A stretch of 64,000 bases of DNA from Phoronis australis (taxonomy: Eukaryota > Phoronida > Phoronidae). The stretch's first letter is position 1. Every line of letters starts with the position of its first letter. Below, piece after piece: positions 1 through 10,900 of the stretch. The notes beneath the pieces were generated by a model. It worked only from the letters and a program-made list of their open reading frames with translations. It was not told where the DNA came from and did no database searches. The translations under genes and the position numbers were made by a program. The stretch is from positions 504,521 through 568,520 of the forward strand of contig NMRA01000116.1 in NCBI GenBank assembly GCA_002633005.1, written 5' to 3'.

Positions 1-28
1 CAAAAAAGCAATAAAAGGAAATGATTGT

Positions 29-78
29 TCTGGACCATATGTTCTGGACCATATGTTATGGACCATATGTTCTGCACC
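29..78. repeat. 14-bp tandem repeat, about 3.5 copies
   Basis: The unit tctggaccatatgt occurs twice exactly, then once with a single change, then as a partial copy. Each unit contains the palindrome CATATG. I see no coding potential. Confidence 0.8.
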
Positions 79-2175
79 TTTGCTCCCTTGGTTTCATATT
101 GAAGACTCTTGCAGACTCAGACATGTCAGTTACATAACATACGATAGTTCTGAAATATTTATGCTGCCAGAATCTTACTGTCACTGCTCTGTTGGTCTAG
201 GTGTATTTTTGACTGAAAATAGATGTCTGTACGTTTCATTTAGCCCAGTGCTTGTAATGCCCTACGTCACTAACAGTTTGCTGAAAAGGTTTAGTTATTG
301 GTTTTGTTGGTCAGTATTTGTGAAATTGCTGAACCGTCAAATGTGTGTAAATATTGTTTCCAAACAAACGTTCTTGGTAGATAAGAAAAAGGTTTTTAAG
401 GATAGCTAACAGTAGTTTATCTTACTATTGAAACAATTCTAGATCCCTTGTTTTTCTGAACAATTTAATTTTGATAGTGTTGAGCAGTTAAGAACATCAT
501 GTGTTTCCAATGATTGACTGCTGAAAGGCAGGGCTTGGAAAATTATTGTTTTGAAGTGATACATGTGGCTAACCAGTTGGAAACTGATTGAACTATTTGA
601 GTCTGATGGTGTTTATTTGTAAAGTCTGTGTGGCCAACAGATGCCAAGATAGATCTTATTTAGTGTATTTTGAAGGGAGTATCTAAAGGGAACAGACATT
701 TTGTGGCATACTCTCAGAATGATTTAATAATGACTGAGTCTAGTGTCCAATAGGTACTTTTGGGATTCTGGAATGTCAGGAGAACTGATGAGCTTGAACT
801 TCGTCATTTTCATCATTTCCTTCTTGTTTTCCTTGTAAACCGTGTCTTTCGCAGTACGTCAGACTTGGTTTAGGCAATTTACAGTAAACTGCCTATTTGT
901 GGCATCCTGCAAGTTGCCCGTGTGTGCCTAAGATTGTGTTGGGTGACCTGGTTTAAATGTGTTGCCACAAAGTTGCCATGAACATATGAACATATCCGAG
1001 CAAGTGCTCAGTGTTTGGGCAAAACTTGGAGGGGCCCATCCATGGTTTGTCCACAGTTTTGATTGTCTGCTTTTCCCTAGGTGTGAGGTGAGACTGTGGG
1101 GAATATTTACCTCAAGCTGGAAATTGGTTGTTACTGATCACGTAAGATACTCTTGATTTTCGGTTCGATTAAAAAAAAGGCTGCCCAATATCAGTTCCGG
1201 GTCATGCGCTCCAGCAGATGTCCGTCGGGTTAACCGGTTCTTTAATTCAGTTATCTTGTTTTTTTTTCTTTTTTGGCTGTTGCCATGCGTTAAGGCCAGG
1301 ATTTTCCGATTCCGCGTATGGGGTTTCTTTGTTTTGGTGACTGGGGAATTTTGCCAATTCCCCTGTGATGAGTTGAGCCATGCTATTCCTTCAGTGTTTT
1401 GTAGTTTTATGTCCTCTTGCTCATTATTAATCTCACATCGGGGCATTGATTTTGTCTACATAGTGCCTGGCACATGATAATCCATGGTCATAATCGTCTT
1501 AGTCACGTTGCTTGCCTGTCAGCTTTGAAGCCCCCAGGCCATTTCCACACTGTTCATCATATACTAGGTTCTCATAGTTTTTCAGTAGTGAAAAGGCTAG
1601 CGTTTTTTGCCAAAAAGATGGTCCTGGAAGGTGTTCATTTTCTCCAGTTGTGGTATTTGATGGCAATACATGTTCACATTTTGATTATTGCAAGGATAAA
1701 CACAGGCCTCCTTCCACTGGCATGTGTGCCCTTTGACCTTAGGGTTAAGTGGTCTGGCTTCAAATGTGCCAAAACTCATCAGTTGTGTGTCACTCAAACA
1801 GTCAATTTAGTGCCAGAACAGTAACACTCAAACCAATTCACTTTAACTGACATTTTACAACTTCCAAGTTTTGCTCAGATGTTGCGTGCAATGTGCTCGT
1901 CTACGTGACCTGTGCACATCAAGCATCTGCAGAATCCTTGAGACCAAACTCTAAACTTGTCCACACTATGTTCCAGGACTTGAGATGTGCAGATATATGG
2001 CTGAACATAGCAAAGGAATGAATGTACAAGCATGGATTATAGGACACTTGTCAATAAGCCACTTAGCTCTTCATTGTTGTGACTTTGTTTCTGGCCAAAA
2101 TTAGAAAAGAGTGGAACATGGTTGAGGCATCAACTTTTGTTTAAGATCTTGTACAGAATAGTCCCGTCCACACAC

Positions 2176-2421
2176 AGCTTCCCTAGAACAACTTGCACTA
2201 CTAAGTCCAGTCCACACACAGCCTACCCTAGAACAGCTTGCACTAGTAAGTCTCGTCCACACACAGCCTACCCTAGAACAACTTGCACTAGTAAGTCCAG
2301 TCCACACACAGCCTACCCTAGAACAACTTGCACTAGTAAGTCTCGTCCACACACAGCCTACCCTAGAACAACTTGCACTAGTAACTCCCGTCACACACAC
2401 AGCATACCCTAGAACAACTTG
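2176..2421. repeat. 45-bp minisatellite, about 5.5 copies
   Basis: A 45-bp unit containing ccctagaacaacttgcac is repeated with a few substitutions. Because 45 is a multiple of three, open frames run through it on both strands and yield a 15-residue repeat, which is an artefact of the period. The core ccctagaacaa recurs at about 2640-2656 and inverted at about 2758-2775, so the array may be the expanded end of a small inverted-repeat element. Confidence 0.8.
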
Positions 2422-3057
2422 CACTTGTGCAATTTACCGTACCCCACCTTTAAGTGGAGCGTCCACACACACACCCGATAACTAGGTTAAGGCGAAAGTT
2501 GTCGTTCTGTGCGTGTCAGTGAACACCTAAGGCCAATACGGCGCGCATGAGAAAGCCCGTCTTTGTGTAACTGCAGCTGGTAATTACTTCCTCCCTACCA
2601 CACTTTTGCGGCCACACGATTACAAGTGGCGCAAGTTACCCTAGAACAAGTTACCCCACCTCGATAATGTGGAGTATGTTTTCATAAGTGGGGTAAGTTG
2701 CGCTAGTTCAAATAGCGTCCAGACAACGCACAAACCTTGCGACAACTCGTTCCAGGAGTAACTTGTTCTAGGGTGAATCTGTGTATGGACCGCACTTTTG
2801 TCTTGGCAGCAAATTCTCAGCTGTCCTTGAAGCTCACTGGAGACTTTTCATTACATGTGATTGATTGCTATGTAGTTGTGATTAAAGTTGTCAAACAAAC
2901 TGAACAATCAATCAGCCATGTCATATGAGCAAGCTACACACCACAGTCTTCAAAGGGTAATCAACACAGAGTAGAGAGTTATAACACTCTGTAAGTTCTT
3001 AACTAGAACAGTACACTGGTACATTGAGGAGAATGCTGTCTGGTAAAAACCTTATTT

Positions 3058-3830
3058 ACCTTTAACCCAATACATGGCAGACACTAAGAATGTTATTTTG
3101 TAATAACATACTTTCTCAACAAATATATAATGCTGTGTCATTGTTAGTGTGTTCTGCTTTGTACAGGTGGCCATGGAAACATACTTGGACAGATTTCGAT
3201 AAATTCGAAGCCTTGCTATGTGAATAATTATAATTTTGCAGTCATGTTTGTGTCAAATAACAAAGTGGTGTTGTGATAATCTCTGCATTTAGTCTACATA
3301 TGGAAACCAATGACAACAATGTTATTTTACTACTGTACCCTACCTAATGCTGTATGGGGGACTGCTGTCACAACATAATTGTGGAACATTAGAAAGCTTG
3401 GGGCAATAAACTGGCAGTTAGCAAAAAATATTGCAGGCAGTCTGTGTACCAGATGTGCGCAAGCCGCTCACATGGGCATGATGACATGGAGCCATTTTTC
3501 TATTTTATGCTTTATTAATAAAATCAAGCTGGGGAGCTACAAACCTGACTCAATGGTCTAACAGTGGGCCCTAGTGGGACTTGAGCAACAAGAAGGGGAT
3601 TCTTGTCCCGCTAGGCCATACTGCCTCCTCAAAAAACTGGCACTTTGCCTGGGCTATTGTATCATTGTGGTTGTGAGGATTATTTTTGTTTGACATCGTG
3701 TTATCTTATCTGCATCTAAGTTTATGTATTAACTGCTCTTTGAGTGTCACCTAAGTGAAAAGATTTGTGACTAATTGGCAACCAATTTATCAGACTTTGG
3801 TACAACTACAAACCATTTGTTCTTGTTATT
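3058..3830. repeat. Haplotype duplicate, copy 1 (773 bp)
   Basis: This segment repeats at 3914-4686 with roughly 20 substitutions and small indels over 773 bp. The copies are separated by 82 bp of copy-1-only sequence and one N. Abutting direct copies with a single N at the join are typical of two allelic contig ends placed side by side. I take it as an assembly duplication of one locus, not a genomic tandem. Confidence 0.8.
3565..3630 (-). repeat. tRNA-like SINE relic or pseudo-tRNA
   Basis: On the minus strand an A-box-like TGGCCTAGCGG (3608-3618) is followed by a degenerate B box, TGCTCAAGTCC (about 3576-3586). No acceptor stem closes, so it is not a working tRNA. The same sequence occurs in the haplotype duplicate near 4424-4490. 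Confidence 0.35.
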
Positions 3831-3872
3831 ACTTGGCGGAATTCTTCCGCCAAGTATGTTGCTTTGACAGCA

Positions 3873-3912
<40 letters not shown>

Positions 3913-3913
3913 N
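3831..3913. other. Haplotype-specific insertion edge, hairpin, poly-T and single-N junction
   Basis: After the shared sequence ends at 3830, copy 1 continues into a perfect 11-bp inverted repeat (acttggcggaa / ttccgccaagt with a 3-nt loop), then about 40 T residues, then N at 3913. Copy 2 lacks all of this at the equivalent position, after 4686. It looks like the start of an insertion present on only one haplotype, where the assembly broke in the T run. Confidence 0.6.
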
Positions 3914-4686
3914 ACCTTTAACCCAATACATGGCAGACACTAAGAATGTTATTTTGTAATAACATACTTTCTCAACAAATATATAATGCTGTGTCATTGT
4001 TAGTGTGTTCTGCTTTGTACAGGTGGCCATGGAAACATACTTGGACAGATTTCGATAAATTTGAAGCCTTGCTATGTGAATAATTATAATTTTGCAGTCA
4101 TGTTTGTGTCAAATAACAAAGTGGTGTTGTGATAATCTCTGCATTTAGTCTACATATGGAAACCAATGACAACAATGTTATTTTACTACTGTACCCTACC
4201 TAATGCTGCATGGGGGACTGCTGTCACAACATAATTAAGGAACATTAGAAAGCTTGGGGCAATAAACTGGCAGTTAGCAAAAAAATATTGCAGGCAGTCT
4301 GTGTACCAGATGTGTGCAAGCCGCACGTGGGCATGATGACATGGAGCCATATTTCTATTTTTATGCTTTATTAATAAAATCGAGCTGGGGATCTAGAAAC
4401 CTGACTCAATGGTCTAACAGTGGGCCCTAGTGGGACTTAAGCAACAAGAAGGGGATTCTTGTCCCACTAGGCCATACTGCCTCCTCTAAAAACTGGCTTT
4501 TTGCCTGGGCTATTGTATCATTGTGGTTGTGAGGATTATTTTTGTTTGACATCGTGTTATCTTATCTGCATCTAAGTTTATGTATTAACTACTCTCTGAG
4601 TGTCACCTAAGTGAAAAGATTTGTGACTAATTGGCAACCAATTTATCAGACTTTGGTACAACTACAAACCATTTGTTCTTGTTATT
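3914..4686. repeat. Haplotype duplicate, copy 2 (773 bp)
   Basis: This is the second copy of 3058-3830. It runs straight into the sequence leading to the ZDHHC exon at 4811, so it is the copy continuous with the gene. Confidence 0.8.
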
Positions 4687-4810
4687 TTTTATCTTGTTTT
4701 TCGTTTGTACGTTTTTTTGCAACAAGGTAGGATACATCCCCTAATGATCGTTATTCAGGGGACACACTCCTCTGACTGTCCCTGTCTCATCAATGGTTGC
4801 TTTGTTCCAG

Positions 4811-4929
4811 TTCACCTTTCATCGCACAGATGTCAGTGGCCCCTGTTGTGGTCCAGGCTGTCATCACAGTGTTTGTGATAATCAACTTTGGCCTAGCTAC
4901 ATTCATGGATCCAGGGATATATCCTCGAG
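4811..4929 (+). CDS. ZDHHC8: ZDHHC exon a: membrane segment 2 and FMDPG motif
   Basis: Acceptor ttgttccag, donor gtgagt; enters at the third base of a codon and leaves after the first. It encodes [13 protein letters not shown], then a hydrophobic stretch and [11 protein letters not shown], matching the end of the lumenal loop and TM2 of ZDHHC5/8. A second possible acceptor (gcacag, exon start 4830) would drop six residues. I prefer 4811 for its pyrimidine tract and because PFIAQ aligns with the family. Confidence 0.85.
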
Positions 4930-7900
4930 GTGAGTCTTGCACACACTCATGCGCACACTTAGCGCACACACATTCATTGTTGCGGGGGGGGGGGGGGTTG
5001 TGGTGCCAACTAAAATTAACTCTAGTAGCTGGCCATGGAATTGTTTTCAACCGGAAAATGGTTCCAACAAGATTTTCTTGACATGGTTTAAGCAATCTTG
5101 GTCCACCCGGACAAATGTGTTCCAAACATGGAAGGAAGGGAGTAACACCTGCTAATGTCATTAAAGTAACTAAAAACGGGAAAACTATAGTGTCAAGAGC
5201 AGATTTAAAACCCAGAGTTTGGCTGATAATTGAACTGAAGAACACTCCTTTTCTGTTGCTGTGGTACCATGGTAACTTTTGAGATGCTGTTATTTAATTG
5301 GATGGCCACCTCTTGATCTGATCAAAGTGTTTGGTTGGCCAGTGACTTGGAGCTGGTGAACATACCTTGAATGCATTTTGTCTGGGTAATACTCAAGAAA
5401 AGTTGAGCTTTTGTTTAGTTTTGTTTAATAATAGATGTGATTTTGTACAACTGGCGCTGTTGAGGGGGTTTAGTATAATCTGTTTAGAAGGAATTTTCTA
5501 ACCTGGCATATTAGTGAAATTGTCCATAATGTGATCGGGAGTCGATCTCCTGTGAATGTTACTTTATATTTTCAAGACATGGTATTTACCTTTACATTTC
5601 AACACATATGATTTACACATTCTTGATATTCTCCCTGAAACACCTTGTGCACAGGTGCCAATACAGTTCATTAGACTTACTAACTGCAGAACTATTATAT
5701 TTGCACGCATGGCTCTTGCAACTGATTAATCAGTTGTCTTGTGAGCAATTCTATTGTGTTCACATTACAAGGTAGATCAGTCAAGTGAATACACAGATTA
5801 ATTTATAGTAAAACCCCCTCTGTTGGAGAATCACAAAAACATGAAAAATGAACTTGGATGTAGAATTGAAATAGGACATATATTATGGTGGGACTAGTAT
5901 GCCTCCAGGGGATAATACTCAACAGAAGATGGTGCAAATTCCAGGCCTACTTCTTTTCTCCAATTTGGGACTGTCTATAGAATTTGGGATTCCAAAACTC
6001 CCTTGAAAACGAGTTTTCTTGTTTCTATAATTTAGAGCAAGGGCGATTTTGGCATTGACCACGTTTCTCAAATTTCAGACAATGTGTTTTCAATTTTATA
6101 GAATGGGTACTTTTTCTATCTTCATGGTAATTCTTGAATTTGGAACAACCAGCTATATGCTCATTTCTAGAACTTATGACAAGCTCCGACCTTGAACAAA
6201 ATATTTGACTTTTCACTGTCCCAAATTGGAGAATTTTGACATTAGGTGTCCAGGAGATGGCATAGTGCCCATATGTAACAGCTTGTACATTTAGGTAATT
6301 GTCAACCTTCGTAATATCGTTCCACAGTTCATCTAATATTAAAGTAATAACTTTTTGATTGTCCATTTTCTCCCCATAAAAGTACGTTAAACATTTTCTG
6401 AATCACTCATAGCTTATCAATCTCAATTCACGCTTTGCACATTTGTTTTTTATGACGTGATAGTCATTTTTGTGAAAATTATTTTTGCTTTGAACATGGA
6501 TTTCTAAAAAAACTAAATGGTGTGCGACTTGGTGGTTCATCTATACTCTCACTCCATACTGTCGACTTACAGGCACAGAACTATGTCTCACATGTTCGTA
6601 TCATTTTCCAACAACAGAGATATCAGCCAGCAAAGTCCCTTTTTAAAACCTCCAGAGTCTTATTATGTGCCGTTATCTTGTTCGAAAAAAAGTAAAAAGT
6701 CTCCCTCCATCACGGACAGTAAAATGAGTACGCAACATTCCATGCAAATTGACGCGCACACTAAAGAGTACTGGACGTTCAAACTTTCTAAAAATGTTAA
6801 AAATCGAAATGCATGAAAATGGTTGAGAGCAAGGACTTGCCACATAATTAAAATCACGTGAAATCGTCCCAACTTGCATATTCAACGCACAAATAATGTG
6901 CTCAAACAAGTGCCAATGGGTGTCAATGAAGAGCAAACAAAAATAACATTTCTGAAGAAAATAACATGAAGGTTGACAAATACCTTAGATATTATAGATA
7001 AAGCTTGATTTGCTCACACAGAGAAATACATGGGACCTGTAGAGGCAGACAGATTGATCAGCTGTGACCATTGCATTGTGGTTTGCAGTTCTTTGCTCTT
7101 TCTTTTGTTATTGATTTACCTTGGTTCACAAGTACTCTTGAGGGGATTGCTAATTTGTTGACAACACTTGGATGTCCAACTGACAACAAGCTGTTTCAAC
7201 ACCATATCAATTTATCCTTCCTGTAAGTACTATTGTCTTTTGTGGAAAGTAGGGTTGATGTTACATGAATCAAACAAATGCGTAGCCTGGTTTTTATTCC
7301 TCCACATATTTATATGTGGACGCATTATTTTAGTGCTAAGCGTGTGTTGGATTGCACATTCAGGATGTTCAATATTGCTGCATTGGTTATATTAATTAAA
7401 CTAAATGCCATTTAAAATCACCTTTTTCTATGGCTTAATGAGTCTGGTGGACTAAGTTGCATAAACATGTTTAGAGGTATCGATGAGATAAGAATCATTG
7501 TTTTGTCGTCTCTGAACCATTTTTCAAGTATTCAAGGTTTTGCTTGATGGAGATGTCAAGTTCCTTCAAGTCAAACTAGTCAATTACAAAAACAAGAACT
7601 GGCAGACGCTGTTTGCCATGAACGATTGACCTCAGCACCAGCAGCACTAATTCGAGAATGTTGAGAACTTGACACAGAATTTTGCAAAATAGCAAACCTC
7701 AGAGTGGTTTGGCCAAGACAGAGAGTCATATGTCAAAAACCTGACTCAAAAACAATAAAAATGGCCTAGGTGGTACAAAAGAGTTTGAATCTGTCTGTAA
7801 ACAAGAAGGTCGCAGCACCTCCCTGATAGAAACCCGTTTACTAAATTTCATGAAAATTTGTTAAGGTACTGAAGCTGCAGAGGTAAATGCAAACACTAGA

Positions 7901-10900
7901 ATTGCCACTAGGGGGCGCACTGGTAGTTGGACCTGTCTGAAAATTTGATGATGGCATTTCATTCATGAAGGGAACACATTTTGCAAAACACCATGAACAT
8001 CCATTCGGTGGTTTTGGAGATAGAACAGCACATTTTGGGTCAAATCGGACGAGTTTGGAGTCCCTTACTGGCAATCTTGTTTTTATTTGCATTGGTCTTG
8101 ATATCTGATGGATATTTGTGAAATTTGACAAATAAGTTGTTTTCCTGTAAAAGCAGCATGATCATCCCTTGTATCTGCGCTATATGCAATGTACACGTTC
8201 TCTTTGACCACCCTTATTTTGAATTAAAATTCATTCGCAGCAATGAAACTTCACAAAACTCACTTGCACGGTCCGTTCTTCAGTACCAGAGGTAAGGAGG
8301 AAGTGTTGCAATTTAATCTGTGAGTCCTCGAGGTATCGCAAGATGGCATCTGAAAATGTTATTCAGATGTATTTTTTTTGAATTTGAAGTATCGTTTATC
8401 TGGTTGGATAATAATTGAAATGAAGTGTTTGCTCCAGGTGAGCATCTGAAGCAGTGAAATTGTCACGTGATCATTGACTATGGAAAGTGTTGTCTGCTTT
8501 CAGCCCATCCTGATGAGTACCGAGATGATGACTTCCGCGCTCCCTTGTTCAAGAATGTCGACATACAGGGTATTACTGTGCGCATGAAGTGGTGTACAAC
8601 GTGTCAGTTCTATCGACCTCCGCGCTGCTCCCATTGCAGCGTCTGTGATACTTGCATTGACGTGAGTTTGTCATTGTTATATACAGAATTCATATCTAAC
8701 TTGTGGCCGGTTCCAGGACACTGTCTCAGTAGAGACTCGACTATGTTCCCTGAATTTGTTATCACTTGGCAAAATGAAATTTCTTCAAGTACATTGCTTT
8801 GTCGCACGCTACATGTCGCATTATTTGTGTGATCGAGATGGAATTTATATATAACTAACATCGCCTTTGGCCTATTGTTTTACGGCGAAATCGGACCCAA
8901 GGTGGCGCTGTGACGTCCAGTTTTTTAACTTCCACTTGCTGAGCTGTAGCTCTGTGGTCCTTCGATGGATTACTTTGAAATTTGTGTTGTCGGTAGATCT
9001 CGCCAAGTGCTACCTGTAGTAATCCATTCGTTTCTTGCTGCGACGTACCGTTCTCAAGATTTTCCGATGGCTGCTCTTTTATTGATTGATTTCTTGTGTA
9101 TTGCTGGTGTCCTTCAATCAATCTTTCTAAAATTTGGTATGTAATTAGATCTCATCAAGTGCTACAACAAGTTTACAGTGAGTTTCTAGCTCCGATTTAC
9201 TGTTCTTCAGTTATTCGAGATATAGTGATGGTTGTCAGTTTCCCAGTGCAGTTGTACATCTCAAGGTTCAAGAACAATACACATGCGACATGTCACAATT
9301 TATGCCTGATCAACGAGAATTTTACACGTTTAGTATTTACCTTTTAAATTCTCGAAACCCGGTGTGTTTGGGCGAAATCAAACCAAAGATGGTGTTTGAC
9401 CACCATTTTTTAAATTTTCGCTTCTTGGAGCTCTAGTTTCATGGTCCTTTAAAGTATTCTGCTAAAATTTGATATTTAGGTAGATTTTGTCAAGGGCAAT
9501 GTGGACTGCATCATCAGTTCTTTTCTACGACTTCTCATTCTCGACATATGCAAGACTTACCCCTGATTTCTCCGTCATTGATTGATTTCTTTTGCTGTAT
9601 TTATGTCTTTCCTTGACGAATCTTTCTGAATGTTGGTATGTAGATAGATCTCTTCCAGCGCTAGCTCGTTATGCCCTGTGTTTTTGTGTTATGACTAAGT
9701 AAGTCAGACTTACTTAAAAAGAGGAGACGATAGGGACACATTGCCGAACAATTCGGACTCTGATCTGTTTCCTTCCTGCACTATTTTGAGCATGTCGTTG
9801 AATGTGTACATGGCAATTTCATAGTGACATAGGATTTTTACTAGGCCGCCAAACAAAATCTGACTTGTCGCATTCCTGAAAACTAAGCCACTATTTTGAT
9901 GTAAATAAATGGGGACTTGGTGGTTAAATTAGCAGAAGGCAGGACAATCAGTTTTGTTCACAAATGTGCTGAAAATTTAGGGACACAGCTGAGTCCTTAT
10001 TGGGGCTGTGTTATGCAACCAGCCATTGGTTGCTCCAAGTAATTTTCATTCTTGTTGAAGTCCTTTCACACTTCATCAAATAACTTTTAGCTGTCCATCT
10101 TCAATCCGTTCAACTATGTATTTACTGTATCCCTGATTAAAAAAAATCTTAATGTATGCCTTTAAATATCGCACAATTGTTTGTGCCATTTTTGTGAAAA
10201 CAGTCATTTTTCTTTGAACACAAATTTCTAAAAAATCTAAACTGTCTGCAACTGTGTTTGTGATATATTTTCTTACTGGCAATACACAGGGAACCCTGTC
10301 TCTGGTTTTTAATTTACCCACAAATAACAGAGATAGCAGCCATCAAAATCCCTCTTTAAGAAAGGGCCAATTCCATTTTCGATTGCTGATATCTCCGCTG
10401 TTCAAAAAAATCTCAGACATGGACCGTGAAATACGTATGTAAATTTTCTTATGAATTGACCCCTGCACTGAAGAAATATTGATTGTGAACTCCCCGTCAC
10501 TCTGATGAAGAAAATTTGGGAACCCTGGATAGTAGTCTGCATGTTTCATTACTTTTACCAGTAAATGAGTTTTTTCCGGTTTTATAAATCAGTAAGTTAA
10601 TGAAGCAAATGTGGAGGCGCCTGCATGTTGTTAAGATTGTTAGAATGTCAAGATAATTACCTGGAGGGAATATTTAATTAAAGTAATTCCTAATTTTGGG
10701 TTTGTAACTAAATCTAATGAACATTGTTTGGTTTGAATACCCATGACTGCACATGTGAGACGTATTTGTTCTGGAGAGTTGTTTTCATTGTCAAGATTAT
10801 TAAAATGGACGACCATGTTCGGAATCTGTCTGGTGAGCGTGAAAAGTTTTTGGGAAATTGGAAAATTGAGGGATTTTTGTTGTGACATTTTAGACTCTCT

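Larger units (their letters stand above)
1..4810. other. Non-coding DNA upstream of the first visible ZDHHC exon
   Basis: I find no exon here that resembles a conserved protein. The DHHC first coding exon (N-terminal cytosolic tail plus membrane segment 1) should lie 5' of 4811, and nothing in this stretch matches it, so this is probably intron 1 or 5' flank. It holds a 14-bp tandem repeat, a 45-bp minisatellite, a tRNA-like relic and a duplicated haplotype segment, listed separately. Confidence 0.6.

Noticed and set aside
53-409. 118-codon open frame at the left edge
   Set aside because: No recognisable domain, low-complexity composition typical of intron translation, and no splice context linking it to the ZDHHC gene.
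1138-1824. Overlapping open frames of about 100 codons on both strands
   Set aside because: No similarity to known families and no consistent splice sites; I treat them as chance frames.
2101-2424. Cys- or Thr-rich repetitive proteins read from both strands
   Set aside because: Pure product of the 45-bp tandem array, whose period is a multiple of three.
4811-4829. Alternative start of ZDHHC exon a at 4830
   Set aside because: The acceptor gcacag is plausible, but the longer exon has a better pyrimidine tract and its residues align with the family.
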